Of a DNA stretch of 64,000 bases, positions 47,213 through 57,082 are shown piece after piece. The position numbers were made by a program, and so were the translations under genes. This DNA comes from Serpula lacrymans var. lacrymans S7.9 (lineage: Eukaryota > Basidiomycota > Agaricomycetes > Boletales > Serpulaceae). The notes under the pieces are model-generated. The model made no database searches, was not told the origin of the DNA, and was given only the letters and a program-made list of their open reading frames with translations. Numbering within the stretch: the first letter of the stretch is position 1; the number at the start of each line of letters is the position of its first letter. The stretch lies in NCBI RefSeq assembly GCF_000218685.1, contig NW_006763295.1:2120882-2184881 (forward strand), read 5' to 3'.

Positions 47213-47840
47213 TGTCAGGCAACAAATACGAAGCTATATAACAAAGCCCAATGTCTGGTCAAGTCCTTCCTTGAAGGCGGTGAATCAGAGTATGAGAATG
47301 AAGAGTATCGGTAAGAGCGCAAATCCAAACTAATATTGAACTGGAGAACAATACATCGAGTATGTACTTCTCTATATAGTGAACGACGATGGTCAGACCG
47401 AGAAAGGGAAGTACTAAGAAAGTGGTCTGACCAGCTAGTTAACCAATAAGGAAAAAGGAGGAAAGTGGTCCGATCTATCGTCTTTACTAATCGTATGAGA
47501 AAACGTATTGGTAAGGGATGTACGATTGGCTGTATCAGTAAGCCCATGAGAAGGCGCTGACTTACAACCTTCTTTGCTTATCAATATTCCTCCGAAGTAT
47601 TCCCAGACATAGCACTGGATCGTGACTATGTCATCTGGATATCTTCTCGAGGGTCGACAACAAGTCTACCTCGTTGTAGATACGATAGAACGTGAGTGTG
47701 AAGAGAGAATAAGAAGAAAAATGATAAAAGTAATAAGACACCTGCTGTAATCTCTAGTCCAAGGGCAAGAGGAGTGACGGGGATCGAGTCTGCTAACCAC
47801 GACATGATGGGAATGCGATAAGAAAAATCGATTCCTCACA
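47213..47840 (+). mobile_element. Solo LTR, family L, copy 2, with perfect TSD
   Basis: Begins TGTCAGGCAAC, ends GATTCCTCACA, 628 bp. It is flanked by TTAGT at 47208-47212 and TTAGT at 47841-47845, a 5-bp target duplication. Full-length homologue of 9679-10223. No internal retrotransposon sequence remains, so it arose by LTR-LTR recombination. Confidence 0.92.
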
Positions 47841-47845
47841 TTAGT

Positions 47846-48472
47846 CTCCAGGTTAGGATTTTCTTGGAAGTGTGTTTTGATGTGACCCAAGACCTCCTGC
47901 ATCTTGCCATCAGTGCTCAGATTAAGCACAGTGGCAATGAGCTGGAGGTCTGGCTTTGTCTTGTCACTGAGCACTCCATTAAAAACCTCAGTCCCATCCA
48001 GCAAGCTCATTTGCACCTGGTGCTCAGCCACTTTTGCATTTTTCTTTGCCTTTGCTTCTGCTGCCTTCCATTCCTTTTCCTTGCAAGCTTCCTCCTCAGC
48101 AATATACCTGGCATGTAACTCTGCACTTGTCAAGAGCTCACCATGCACCCATAACCCCTTCCTTTATTTTCCCCAGCCCTTCACAAAATTTAATTAACCC
48201 TTCACATGGTCAAACTTGTGCATCACAAAGACACTATGCCCCTGCATAGTGTCCTGTTCCCATTATGCCTTATCACGCTCTACTTGAAGCTTGTGGATTG
48301 TTGCAACAAGGTTTTTCTTCAACTTCTCCATGAGCAGGAATGTGGGATGCAGCTTGACTAGCATGGCCCCTGGGGTGCTTGTATGTAAACTGGACTGGGA
48401 GGAGGGGAAAGAGGAACTGATTCTGCAAGAGGATGTTTGCAACTGAGTATGCATGATTGAATGCTCCTCCAC
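47846..48472 (-). pseudogene. SAP-like motif gene fragment, interrupted by the solo LTR
   Basis: The minus frame has a Lys/Ala/Glu-rich coiled coil (EEEACKEKEWKAAEAKAKKN) followed by KPDLQLIATVLNLSTDGKMQ and EVLGHIKTHFQENPNLE, which has the helix-turn-helix spacing and Leu/Gly pattern of a SAP DNA-binding motif. An upstream piece reads MEKLKKNLVATIHKLQVERDKA (in parts MEKLKKNLVATIH, KLQVERDKA) and ends in a stop. The LTR at 47840 breaks the frame just after NLET. SAP-motif proteins of this kind recur in Agaricomycete transposons. Confidence 0.5.
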
Positions 48473-49077
48473 AGGCAGAGCACCTCAGCAGCTTGCATGG
48501 AGCCAGGTCCTTACACCTGTGGAGGAGTTGCTGGTGCTGGTGCTGGTGCCACCCCCACTGGTGATGTTGTTGCCCCGCTTGCTGCAGCACTACTTATGGT
48601 GTCCCTGCTGCCCATGTTAATGGTCCTCACCCTCATGATCATTGACACTGGAGTCTGACCCACCGTTGGAAGCCCCTGCTCCCTCAGAACTTACATCCGA
48701 GTCTGGGCTTGACAGCCAACTATGCCCTACTATTGTACCCGGAAACTTTCCCTGATGGCTGGAGGGATGGAGCATGCTCCCATAGAAAATGACCATTCTG
48801 GTGAATGAAGAGTATTCTTTGGGGAAATAACAAGAATAGATCAAGGATGTGTGACCATAATAGTATGCCAGGAAAGAATAGGAAGAATTGCAGATCTCAA
48901 ATCAGGGGATGGGACACTCTACGAGCTGAGTTTCGTCCAAGCTTAATGTGTACAAAGAGATATAGGCAGATACACCAGATAACAAGACAATATGGGAATA
49001 TAGGGATAGTGGTGATGATGAATGTGACATCGTGCTTGGGACTCTGGCTCTCTTGACATCGTGAGCGACGTACTGTC
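48473..49077. other. No supported gene
   Basis: Continuation of the transposon debris up to the assembly gap. A Gly/Ala/Thr-rich + frame (48520-48650) is probably a shadow of an Asn/Gln/His-rich minus frame. Confidence 0.3.
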
Positions 49078-49177
49078 NNNNNNNNNNNNNNNNNNNNNNN
49101 NNNNNNNNNNNNNNNNNNNNNNNNNNNNNNNNNNNNNNNNNNNNNNNNNNNNNNNNNNNNNNNNNNNNNNNNNNNNN
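49078..49177. other. Assembly gap (100 N)
   Basis: Exactly 100 N, the usual placeholder for a gap of unknown size, inside the repeat-rich block. The true distance between the flanks is unknown. Confidence 0.98.
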
Positions 49178-49189
49178 CCAACGAGGCAC

Positions 49190-49678
49190 CATCCCCTCCA
49201 GCCCATCAGGGGAAATGTCCAGGTACAATAGTGGGGCATAGTTGGCTGTCAAAGTCAAAATGCTTGGTGCATAGTCAGCCGCAGTGAATAAACCAGGATT
49301 AAGGGGACAGAATGCACTTTGGCGCTATGCCTGCAGAATAGTGCTAGCTACAAATACTCCTTTGCGTGCCTCCCAGTATTCTTTGACAACATGGTGTCAA
49401 CAAATTTCCTTGCCTGTCCTTACTGTGCACAACTTGCAGCGCTTGTACCAAGCCTTTTGCATAGGTTGGAGGTGGTGGGTGGTGTGCAGAGGAAGACAGA
49501 GCAGGTGGATTTGATTCTCCACCATGAGTTCAATCATGTTCACAGCCATGTAAGACCTGTGGCTGCTGCAGATAAGGAGGATAGGCTTGCCAGTTTTGTT
49601 CTGAGCGCAAGTCTATGGAATAAACATTTTTCTAAACCACTTGGTGCAAAGGAAATTATTAGTCCATCCATTTTCTGA
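49190..49678 (+). pseudogene. Possible transposon-linked ORF, unknown
   Basis: The + frame reads LPVFFDNMVSTNFLACPYCA, ALVPSLLHRLEVVGGVQRK, QVDLILHHEFNHVHSHVRP and WNKHFSKPLGAKEIISPSIF. The composition is protein-like, with a Cys-x2-Cys. No family was recognised. The 5' part lies in or beyond the gap. Confidence 0.3.
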
Positions 49679-51197
49679 TGTGGTTAGCCTTGAAATTTGT
49701 TAGTGGAAGATTGTATATAAAAATGATATTTGGCAAATTCATAAAATGTCAGGGTGAACATCACATGATTCTGGATCAATTATTGTTTCTGCAAATATAA
49801 ACCTGGGGGGGATGCTGCTACCAACTGCAGAATACATTCTATTACTGTTACAAGCTCCAGGGTAAACAATAGGAGGACTTACTGAGGAGTCTCCTGGATC
49901 TATTGGGTTTTATATACTAATACAGGGTGTTTGTACTTATGTACTATACAGTTGATGAAAGCAGTGACTGATGATGTCATAGGGTGCAGCCCATGTGACC
50001 AGCTCCACTGCGTGAGAGAGTTGTATCTAAAAATAAAGAAAAGCAGTGCAGAAAGTGGAGTTTGAACAAAAGGAAAGTCCCACATGGCATGAGTGTGTGG
50101 AAGCTAAGAGAAAAAAAAAGTTGAAGTGGAGAAAGAAAGATATAAGTTCAAAAATTGTGTATTGTAATGTTACAATTAATATACCAGCACCTATTTTACG
50201 CTTCACTTTTCTGTACTTTTACTTTTCATTTTCCAAATCATGTGACTGATCACATGACCTCATGTATTGTAGTATATATACTGGAGCAATACATGGGGAA
50301 GGACTCAGCAAGTCCTCTCCTAGTGTATACCAACATTAGTGAAGACAACCTCCCTCCTTTGATAGGTTGTACACTTCCCTTCTTACCATTGAGTTGTAGT
50401 TAATTGGGCTGTTGGTGAGAAGATGAATCACAGTGGGAAGATAAGGCCCTATGAAGTTGCCTTCTGTTTTGAATGGGGGGCATTGGTAGCAAGAGAATTG
50501 ACGACAGTGAGCTTGAGAGGAGTGAGCTTGATGGGATCACCAAATAATCATTGTGTGTGACGCCAAGCCTGCCAAAGCGGAGCTATGGGGCTTCAATCCC
50601 AGTGAAAAGTTGTTCTATACAATTATGTATAAATCCATATCAAAATTGGCAAACATGTTTGGTAAGATCCAAAAAACAGCCTCACATGTGTCAAGATCAG
50701 TCCAGAGCACAATCATCATCGAGATCATTGTGTTCAACGCATAACTGAACTCAATGTTACTGAGATTGTTGCAACTCGAAGCAAAACTCAGTACATGTAT
50801 TAGGTTAGCTCATCCAATATCCTCAACTCGGTACACAAACTCACTTGCAACTACAGATAGTTAATTGTACTAGTAACTACAACAATGCAAGCCAATTCTT
50901 CCCAAAAACAACAACACTTGTGTGATTGTGAAGAATGCTGCAAAGGAGCTAGACTTGTCTCTGAATGAACATGGTATTGACATGCACCTTATTGCAGAAA
51001 CCCTGATGTTCCCATTAATCTGCAAGATGAAGAACATCAGCTAAGACGAAAGATACCAGAAGGACTCTCAAGTTCCTCAAGTTCCAAGTTGCGTGAAGAC
51101 TCAATTCAACCTTGTGAAGTCACAGATATGGAGCAAAATGAGGTAAGTACATTATGATTGACAAATTATGACATTTGTTTATAGTATGAGAAAACAT
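49679..51197. other. Transposon debris without clear genes
   Basis: Contains a short open stretch at 50553-50744 (SEKLFYTIMYKSISKLANMF) and AT-rich DNA. No pair to another part of the window was found by eye. Confidence 0.3.
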
Positions 51198-51269
51198 GCA
51201 TTGGCCAGGGCTTGAACCTGGGACTCCAGCTTTCATGGTCTGGTGCTTTACCAACTAAGCTACCAAGGC
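51198..51269 (-). tRNA. tRNA-like pseudogene
   Basis: 72 nt on the minus strand. Acceptor arms GCCTTGG and CCAATGC pair with one mismatch. The D arm TAGCTTAGTTGGTAAAGC contains a perfect A box (TAGCTTAGTTGG). The T arm CCAGG-TTCAAGC-CCTGG pairs perfectly and holds a B box. The anticodon arm is abnormal: CCAG/CTGG pairs but leaves an A-G mismatch and an 8-nt loop (CCATGAAA) without a normal U33, so the anticodon is not definable. It is probably dead, or the head of a SINE. Confidence 0.55.
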
Positions 51270-51976
51270 GTACTTGGAAAGCATACTGATTGGTTGCATG
51301 CCCAGAAGGTCCAGAATCACTGTACACGGGTGCGGATCCCATTGTGTTGTGATAATGATTTCTATTCTACAGTTCAAACTCACCTGTACAAGCCGGGTCT
51401 CCTACCTGACCTGCATCAAAAACCATTGTCAAGAGCATCTTCCCCAGAACAACACGACAATCTCCCCCCCACCACACGAGGTCTTGACGATCAGGAAATC
51501 AACAATTTTGTTAATACAACCAAACTTCAAGACATTCAAACTACCTGGTCATTTGTGAATGCAATAGGCAATGCAGCAACTGTTGACAATATGTTTGTTA
51601 TCACCGGAGCTATCACCAAATATAGATAGGCCCTATGATGGGATTGGTTACAATACTGTAATGGGTCAAATCAAAGAGCTCGAGATGATGATCTTAGAGT
51701 ATTTTACCACGCATATTTATGTTTTTGATTTTACTGATGGAGCGGCTGTATTGCTTGGTTTATTTATAGGAAAACATCTGCTCCAACTAAAATGGACGTT
51801 GATGAATTCTCTATAGACTCATCTGAGTCTGCAAAAACAAAGAATCTTGAAGTTTTGAAACCCGAAGATTACCCCATGATAAAGTTTTGGTACCGGAGCC
51901 AATACAACATTTCAAAGAAGGTCAAGAAGGGTTTTACCGTGATTGCGGAACCAATTGCGGAACCAATTTATGGCGC
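51270..51976 (+). pseudogene. 5' part of a transposon-linked gene split by element R
   Basis: + strand blocks EQHDNLPPTTRGLDDQEINN, FVNTTKLQDIQTTWSFVNAI and then MDVDEFSIDSSESAKTKNLE with PEDYPMIKFWYRSQYNISKK look coding. The frame is cut at 51976 by element R; matching downstream blocks resume at 53787. I read the two parts as one gene of a kind repeatedly found beside Agaricomycete transposons. Confidence 0.45.
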
Positions 51977-52092
51977 TGTCATGCACCAAAGTTGATTGGT
52001 AGCATGGACAGGTGTCAATAACGAAGCGAATATTCAAAAAGACTCGCCTTTGCGCCACACAGGCACAGTGCCACGTGGAATAGTAATTAATA

Positions 52093-52830
52093 TTGCCCTT
52101 TTCGAACTTGTGGCTGATCAGCACCACCTCTATTAGGCAATCCAGTCACGCTCACCTTTGCTTTTCCATCCAGTACTTTCCGCATTTCGGCATTTCGGCA
52201 AATTTTCGCGTCGCCACTGGCTACACATTGCATTGCGCCCTCGCTTTTGTCGTTTCCCTTACTCCCCTTCCTTTGCCTAGCCCCACCATGGGCCCCTTCC
52301 TCTCCTTTTTATTCTCACCTGACGGTCGTTTCTGGATCCCCATTCTAATCCACTTTTTCGTCACCTCCACCCTCCTCCTCCTCATCTTATTTGCACCCCC
52401 ACCATTTCTGATGTCACCACTTCCTATCCGCTTCCGTCGCCGATCCGTTGACTACCACGTGCCACTGCTGATATCAGCAAAGCCCCGGCGGCCAGTCCAA
52501 ATAGGGCAACAGGTCCATCTTCATGACATCGATCTGCCATCATATACTATCAAAACATCGGTCGCTCGCCTTGCCTGGTTGGAGCGTGGGTGGGTAGTTT
52601 TTGAGCTGGAGAAGGTTCATCCCCTTGTGTCGCCCATGTTCATCGCTGTCCCATTCACTTGGGTACACTTATCTTTTGTCCATCGTCTTCGCTACAGCTA
52701 CACCTACCACACGCTGCCTGGGACTCACTTGTTCCAAATTGGAACTACTCCTCTCCCTCCCTCGTTTGATCAGGTGGTCCAACGCAACCAGTCCATTGGT
52801 AAGGCCATGGAACTGTCGGATTTGGACTAG
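52093..52830 (+). CDS. Uncharacterised 245-codon ORF inside LTR-like element B
   Basis: Same ORF as in copy A, with about seven residue differences (for example IQYFPHFG against IRYFRHFG, HDIDL against HDVDL). Identical length and stop. A putative membrane segment lies near residue 90 and the C-terminus is SIGKAMELSDLD. No domain was recognised. The first codon is the MPF... triplet reported for the frame (a non-ATG codon is possible at this point); MGPFLSFLF is the first clear ATG context. Confidence 0.35.
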   Translation: MPFSNLWLISTTSIRQSSHAHLCFSIQYFPHFGISANFRVATGYTLHCALAFVVSLTPLPLPSPTMGPFLSFLFSPDGRFWIPILIHFFVTSTLLLLILFAPPPFLMSPLPIRFRRRSVDYHVPLLISAKPRRPVQIGQQVHLHDIDLPSYTIKTSVARLAWLERGWVVFELEKVHPLVSPMFIAVPFTWVHLSFVHRLRYSYTYHTLPGTHLFQIGTTPLPPSFDQVVQRNQSIGKAMELSDLD

Positions 52831-53239
52831 GTGGTGGACCGGTGGCTCCAGTTTCTTTTTCTTCAGCAGAACATTCATTTACAGTGCGATTATTTTTGAT
52901 TTTTGAATCATTTTTATGGACACATATTTTTTAGAATGCCTGACTGACAATAAAGGAACTGTGTTGATACTGATAGTGTTTTGCCTTGCCCTTTTTTTAC
53001 TGCATCTTCCCATGACATCATGATTTTCCTGCTCTCTTTTTGCTATTGGACTTTACTTTATGGCTGTACAAACCTGTGACATTACTCACAGCATTCATTG
53101 TTCTATCTCTTTCTTTTCCTTTTTTGACAATCTTATCCTGTACTACCTACGCAGGATTCGTCAGCATACATTCCTTCCTTCATGTTCTTTCTCATTCTTT
53201 TTGCACAGCTATACTGTGCATAGCCTACTTTTCTCTTAC

Positions 53240-53247
53240 TATATAAA
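53240..53247 (+). promoter_or_regulatory. TATA box within LTR-like element copy B
   Basis: TATATAAA followed by CCCCTG, about 1.26 kb into the element. It is conserved in copy A and is a candidate LTR promoter. Confidence 0.5.
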
Positions 53248-53786
53248 CCCCTGTATTTTACCTTGTAAAAACAACAACAAGAACTCCAATCCAGACTTCC
53301 TGTTTACTCTCAAGTTCACTACTCTGCTACTTGTGACCCAGTGTGGTCACAACACTTCCCACTTCTACCACTGTTAACTGCTGTCATCATCACTCGTCAC
53401 TTTTTAAAAGTGATTGTCATCCCTTTTGATTAGAGTCCTTCTGAGCACTACAGTTTGTGCGTCAGGAGCCTGCTATCACTGGGAACTTCGTTATCTCATC
53501 ATTCTCAAACCTACCTTGTGCTACAATTAGCAAGGTAGTGCTCATCTATACTCGTCACTAAGTCCCTATCTTCTATAAATTCAACTATCCCTCCTCCTCA
53601 AAACCCACACCCATACATCTCTGGGTTTTACTTTGAAGGATCATTATATGTACCACCCCACGAACAACCAGACCACTCCACTGTTCTAGGAGGCAAAGCC
53701 CATAAACAAGTTCCGTGGAATCTGGGAGGATTGTGTGTTAGTTTGTTTTGTGTGTGGTTTTCTAACAGCAGTTCTCAACATCGACA

Positions 53787-54420
53787 GCACAAAAGCAGTC
53801 AGCTCAAAATTATTGGCTAATAGACCTGCTCGGATGGCCGAGGGTGTGAACATTTCATACCCGCATATCAAGGATAAGCATGGTGTGCCTGTGTCATCGG
53901 ATTATGCCCATAAAATGCGGCTATTTGCATTGAAGATATTCCGTCACTTGCACAGGAAATGCACCACTCTGAAAATGTAGGGCAAGGCTCTCATATGGGA
54001 TCAAAAATTTTACTGGTCACAGATGGAGTCAAACTTTGAAGAACTGCAATACTGTGATTTTCACTGGAAAGTCAATCACCTGGCAAGTTGTACGTACCCC
54101 AGTTGGTATTGATATCATGTCAAAGGATTGCACCCGGTTACCCCGGCGACAATTCGGTCCATTTTGGTTGGGACAATCAAGCAGGTGTCCAAAGAGGTTA
54201 ATGTATCGCATCAAGGAGATTCAGAGAGAGGTTCTACGCCTGCTTCTACTCATTCAACTTCAGTGGATCCTCTATACAGTGTAACAGTATGTTTCTTTTG
54301 TTATTCTTATATCAAGTCTAAGACTCTCTTTCACAGATAGAAAATCCTTTGTAAGTTTCTACACAGTAAACTAACACTCATATTTGCTTACTTTTGACAG
54401 GTCCAACCTGATCAAGTATA
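53787..54420 (+). pseudogene. 3' part of the transposon-linked gene split by element R
   Basis: + strand blocks STKAVSSKLLANRPARMAEG, VNISYPHIKDKHGVPVSSDY, then in a shifted frame FYWSQMESNFEELQYCDFHW, KVNHLASCTYPSWY and HPVTPATIRSILVGTIKQVS. Several frameshifts and stops are present. The FPELRLC-DWK...YPSWY-like pattern recurs in proteins encoded next to Agaricomycete DNA transposons, from my recollection of such families. Confidence 0.5.
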
Positions 54421-55392
54421 GCCAGACAGAGGAACATTGGTGTGTATTTACAGTGCTACATTTTCTATACTGATACTCAGCCTCTCCAGCTCATCTTCTG
54501 CTGGTGCTTCTGCCTCTGCCTCATCTGCCTCAAAGCCTACCACGAATATAGCAAAAAAACCAGGACCTGGAGTATTTCAGCCTTCAAAAGCTTTCACCAC
54601 ATAGTGAGTTTTCATGTTACTCTCAAGGTTTTTGCACTAACCATTCATTTGAACAGCAATTACTGTGGTATAGAATGGCTGAAGGAAAATCCCAAGGGCA
54701 CACATGAAGAATTCAAGGTGTATTTTGGGGCTTTTAGTAGCTACTTATATATGTGTGGACATGTGTTAGCCTTGAGGTGCTGACTGATATATGTGAGGTT
54801 ACAGCATGGTGCTTGGTAAGTAGTCACATGACGGGATAAGATAAATATATAGATAAGAGCAAGTGATTAGATAAGGAGAGATAACTTATGTGGTAACAAT
54901 GTCACGATCCTATCCAACACACACTGATATCTCTTCAATTGAACATCTTATCTATACTGATATATATTTCTCAGGCAGCTCAGGATACCGCTACCAAATA
55001 GGCACTATTTTTCATTACTCCTCGTCTGTCTTCTCCTCATCTGTATTCTGCTCATTATACATGTATCCTCTGTAATGCTGTTTACATTGTTCTCACTCTG
55101 TGTTTTTTATATTGAAACAAATAGAATTATATTGATATTCTCAATCTTTTACCCTGAGATATGTCTACAACAACATCTATATGATTCTATATGATTTTAA
55201 TGCTATGAAGAATCTCTATCAAATTATATAGAAAAATTTTGTGAATACTGCCAAATTTCTATATAATTCAATACAGGCCGATGCAATTCTATATACGTCG
55301 ATTTTTGATTCCAAATTCAGCTGACCTGTTGGTTTGTTGCATTGGTGCATCATTTTCACAAATTATACAGATTTATATAGAACAACTTTTCA
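54421..55392. other. AT-rich transposon debris, no gene seen
   Basis: Contains runs of ATATAG and short ORFs (54442-54783) of unclear nature. No tandem array. Confidence 0.3.
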
Positions 55393-55810
55393 CTGGGCTT
55401 TAATGATTATCTTGATGCATGATTGCCTGTTTGGGTCTTGAAGTTGCAATTTCTCCTCGTTCTTCCATCTGCAGGTGCCTCAAGGCTTTGATCAACTCAG
55501 TAAGCACCTAGCATCATAAGGGTTTACCTGTTGACATTTTTTAGAAACTTTTGTGACCTTCCCAGCACAAGATCTGCCCCAATTTAGCCCTCTTTGCCTC
55601 AATTTTCGCACTTTTGGAGGTCAAGACCGTAGTGTCAGGTCTGTTTTTATCGCTACAGGTAAGATATTCACAAATTTATTTTACATTTAGGTTTGTTACA
55701 TTATATTCTACCTCTGACAAATTTTTAGAGGGTTGTACAACGATTGTTGAGCCTGTAGAGGCTCAAGAGTATAAAGGGTCCAGATTGCAACGTCTGTCCA
55801 ACGATAGTAT
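55393..55810 (-). mobile_element. Transposon-derived repeat, family S, copy 2
   Basis: Reverse-complement match to 42677-43350. Encodes YYRWTDVAIWTLYTLEPLQA and, after a probable intron, DKNRPDTTVLTSKSAKIEAK with RAKLGQILCWEGHKSF, in the same frames as copy 1. The match ends at AAAGCCCAGT inward and near GATGTT outward. Confidence 0.65.
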
Positions 55811-56422
55811 GGAAACATCTTGAAGAATGAGGTTGCAGGAGGAAATTTGGAAAAGGTGGCTTGATAATAGTAAATTTATACAAATAAATTGCTCTCCGGG
55901 CACTCCTGGCCCCGTGGCGGAAGTTATACCATCATTTGTATATATTATATGGTAAGAATGTGGTACGAAGGCTTGAGGTGCAAGACATTTGGAATAATGA
56001 TGATTTTTAAATTACAAGTGTTGAAGTAATGCACACTATACAACTCAAAGTAGGCATGGTTATCGTCATTGGTTCAATCAAAAAACTAACCAAGGGTTTC
56101 TACAGGACCTCACTAACACTCTTCTTCAAAATGCAACATGATACTTGGATCATCAAAGGGGCACTGCAAGATGAATGGTTTGATTGCATTGTTTATGTGT
56201 TCTTGAGACAACTCATTTTCATTCAAGTTCATTGGTGTTAATTGGAAGCAAGGGAAGTATGGGGTGTTGAGAGGTGTATACTGTTCCTGCACATAAAGAT
56301 GTGTGTCTGTGGTACTATGAGGTTCGATGAAAAGAGATGGCACTCACGTGCCAAGTGCGGATGGTCGGTACGAATCACTGGGGCCAAAAGTAGTGTCAAT
56401 AGCTGGTTCTGAGACCTGGTTC

Positions 56423-56983
56423 CCTATAGGCTCGTACCCAGCCAGATCACTGGGTTTAATTTCGGTTACTAGCCGAAATTATCTTCGAGCACACCCAGTG
56501 AACGGCTGGGACCGCTCATCGCCATTTTGTGAGGAGGATAAATTCCTCACCAAAGATGAGGTGGGGACTTAATCGTAGGGACTCGAAAGCCATAAAAATT
56601 TTCCCCCCAAGTTACTATACAAAAAGGCAATTTTGTAACTCGTAGAACACATTGAATATAGGAAATTTTTGCGACTTTTTTTGCAAGTGAACTTTGCCAG
56701 AAAATGGTAGTGACAGCGATGACAACCTCACCTCAAATTTTTCCAAAAAATAACTATTAACAAAAAGTGATCTACTGGTTACAAAAATGCTTTTTTGTAT
56801 ACTAAGTTTTTGACATTTGTTTCTGACTTCTGAGTCCCTACGACAAAGTCCCCACCTCATCTTTGGTGAGGAATTCATCCTCCTCACAAAATGGCGACGA
56901 GCGGTCCCAGCCTGCTCGCAAATTCATATCGGCAAATATGATAAGCGCGAGCTAGCCGAGCAGGTTGGGGACGAGCCTAGGTA
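56423..56983. repeat. Palindromic foldback element with three nested hairpins
   Basis: Core 56504-56912: arms start GGCTGGGACCGCTC and end GAGCGGTCCCAGCC; about 84 bp pair with about 4 mismatches and weaker pairing continues inward to about 150 bp per arm. Left hairpin 56438-56510: CCCAGCC/GGCTGGG, CACTGGGT/ACCCAGTG, and innermost AATTTCGG/CCGAAATT. Right hairpin 56906-56969: CCCAGCCTGCTCG/CGAGCAGGTTGGG. Outermost GGCTCGT (56429-56435) pairs with ACGAGCC (56971-56977). No ORF and no clear target duplication. A MITE or foldback element is the likely class. Confidence 0.75.
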
Positions 56984-57082
56984 ACCTACGGTACCAGGAA
57001 CAAATAAATATTGTTTACCAGTCACAAACAAACCTAAAAGTGACCTTGTCACAATCCGTACCCCAGGGCCCCAGTACTACTC

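Larger units (their letters stand above)
51977..53786 (+). mobile_element. 1.8 kb LTR-like element, copy B (family R)
   Basis: Termini TGTC and GACA; flanks GCGC (51973-51976) and GCAC (53787-53790), a 4-bp duplication with one change. It is close to identical to copy A but lies on the opposite strand. It contains the 245-codon ORF (52093-52830), AATAAA near 52950, a TATA box at 53240, and about 540 nt to the end. It sits inside a transposon-linked gene, so it is a later insertion than that gene's family. Confidence 0.72.

Noticed and set aside
48897..49258. ORFs running through the N gap
   Set aside because: The frames are open only because the N bases translate as X.
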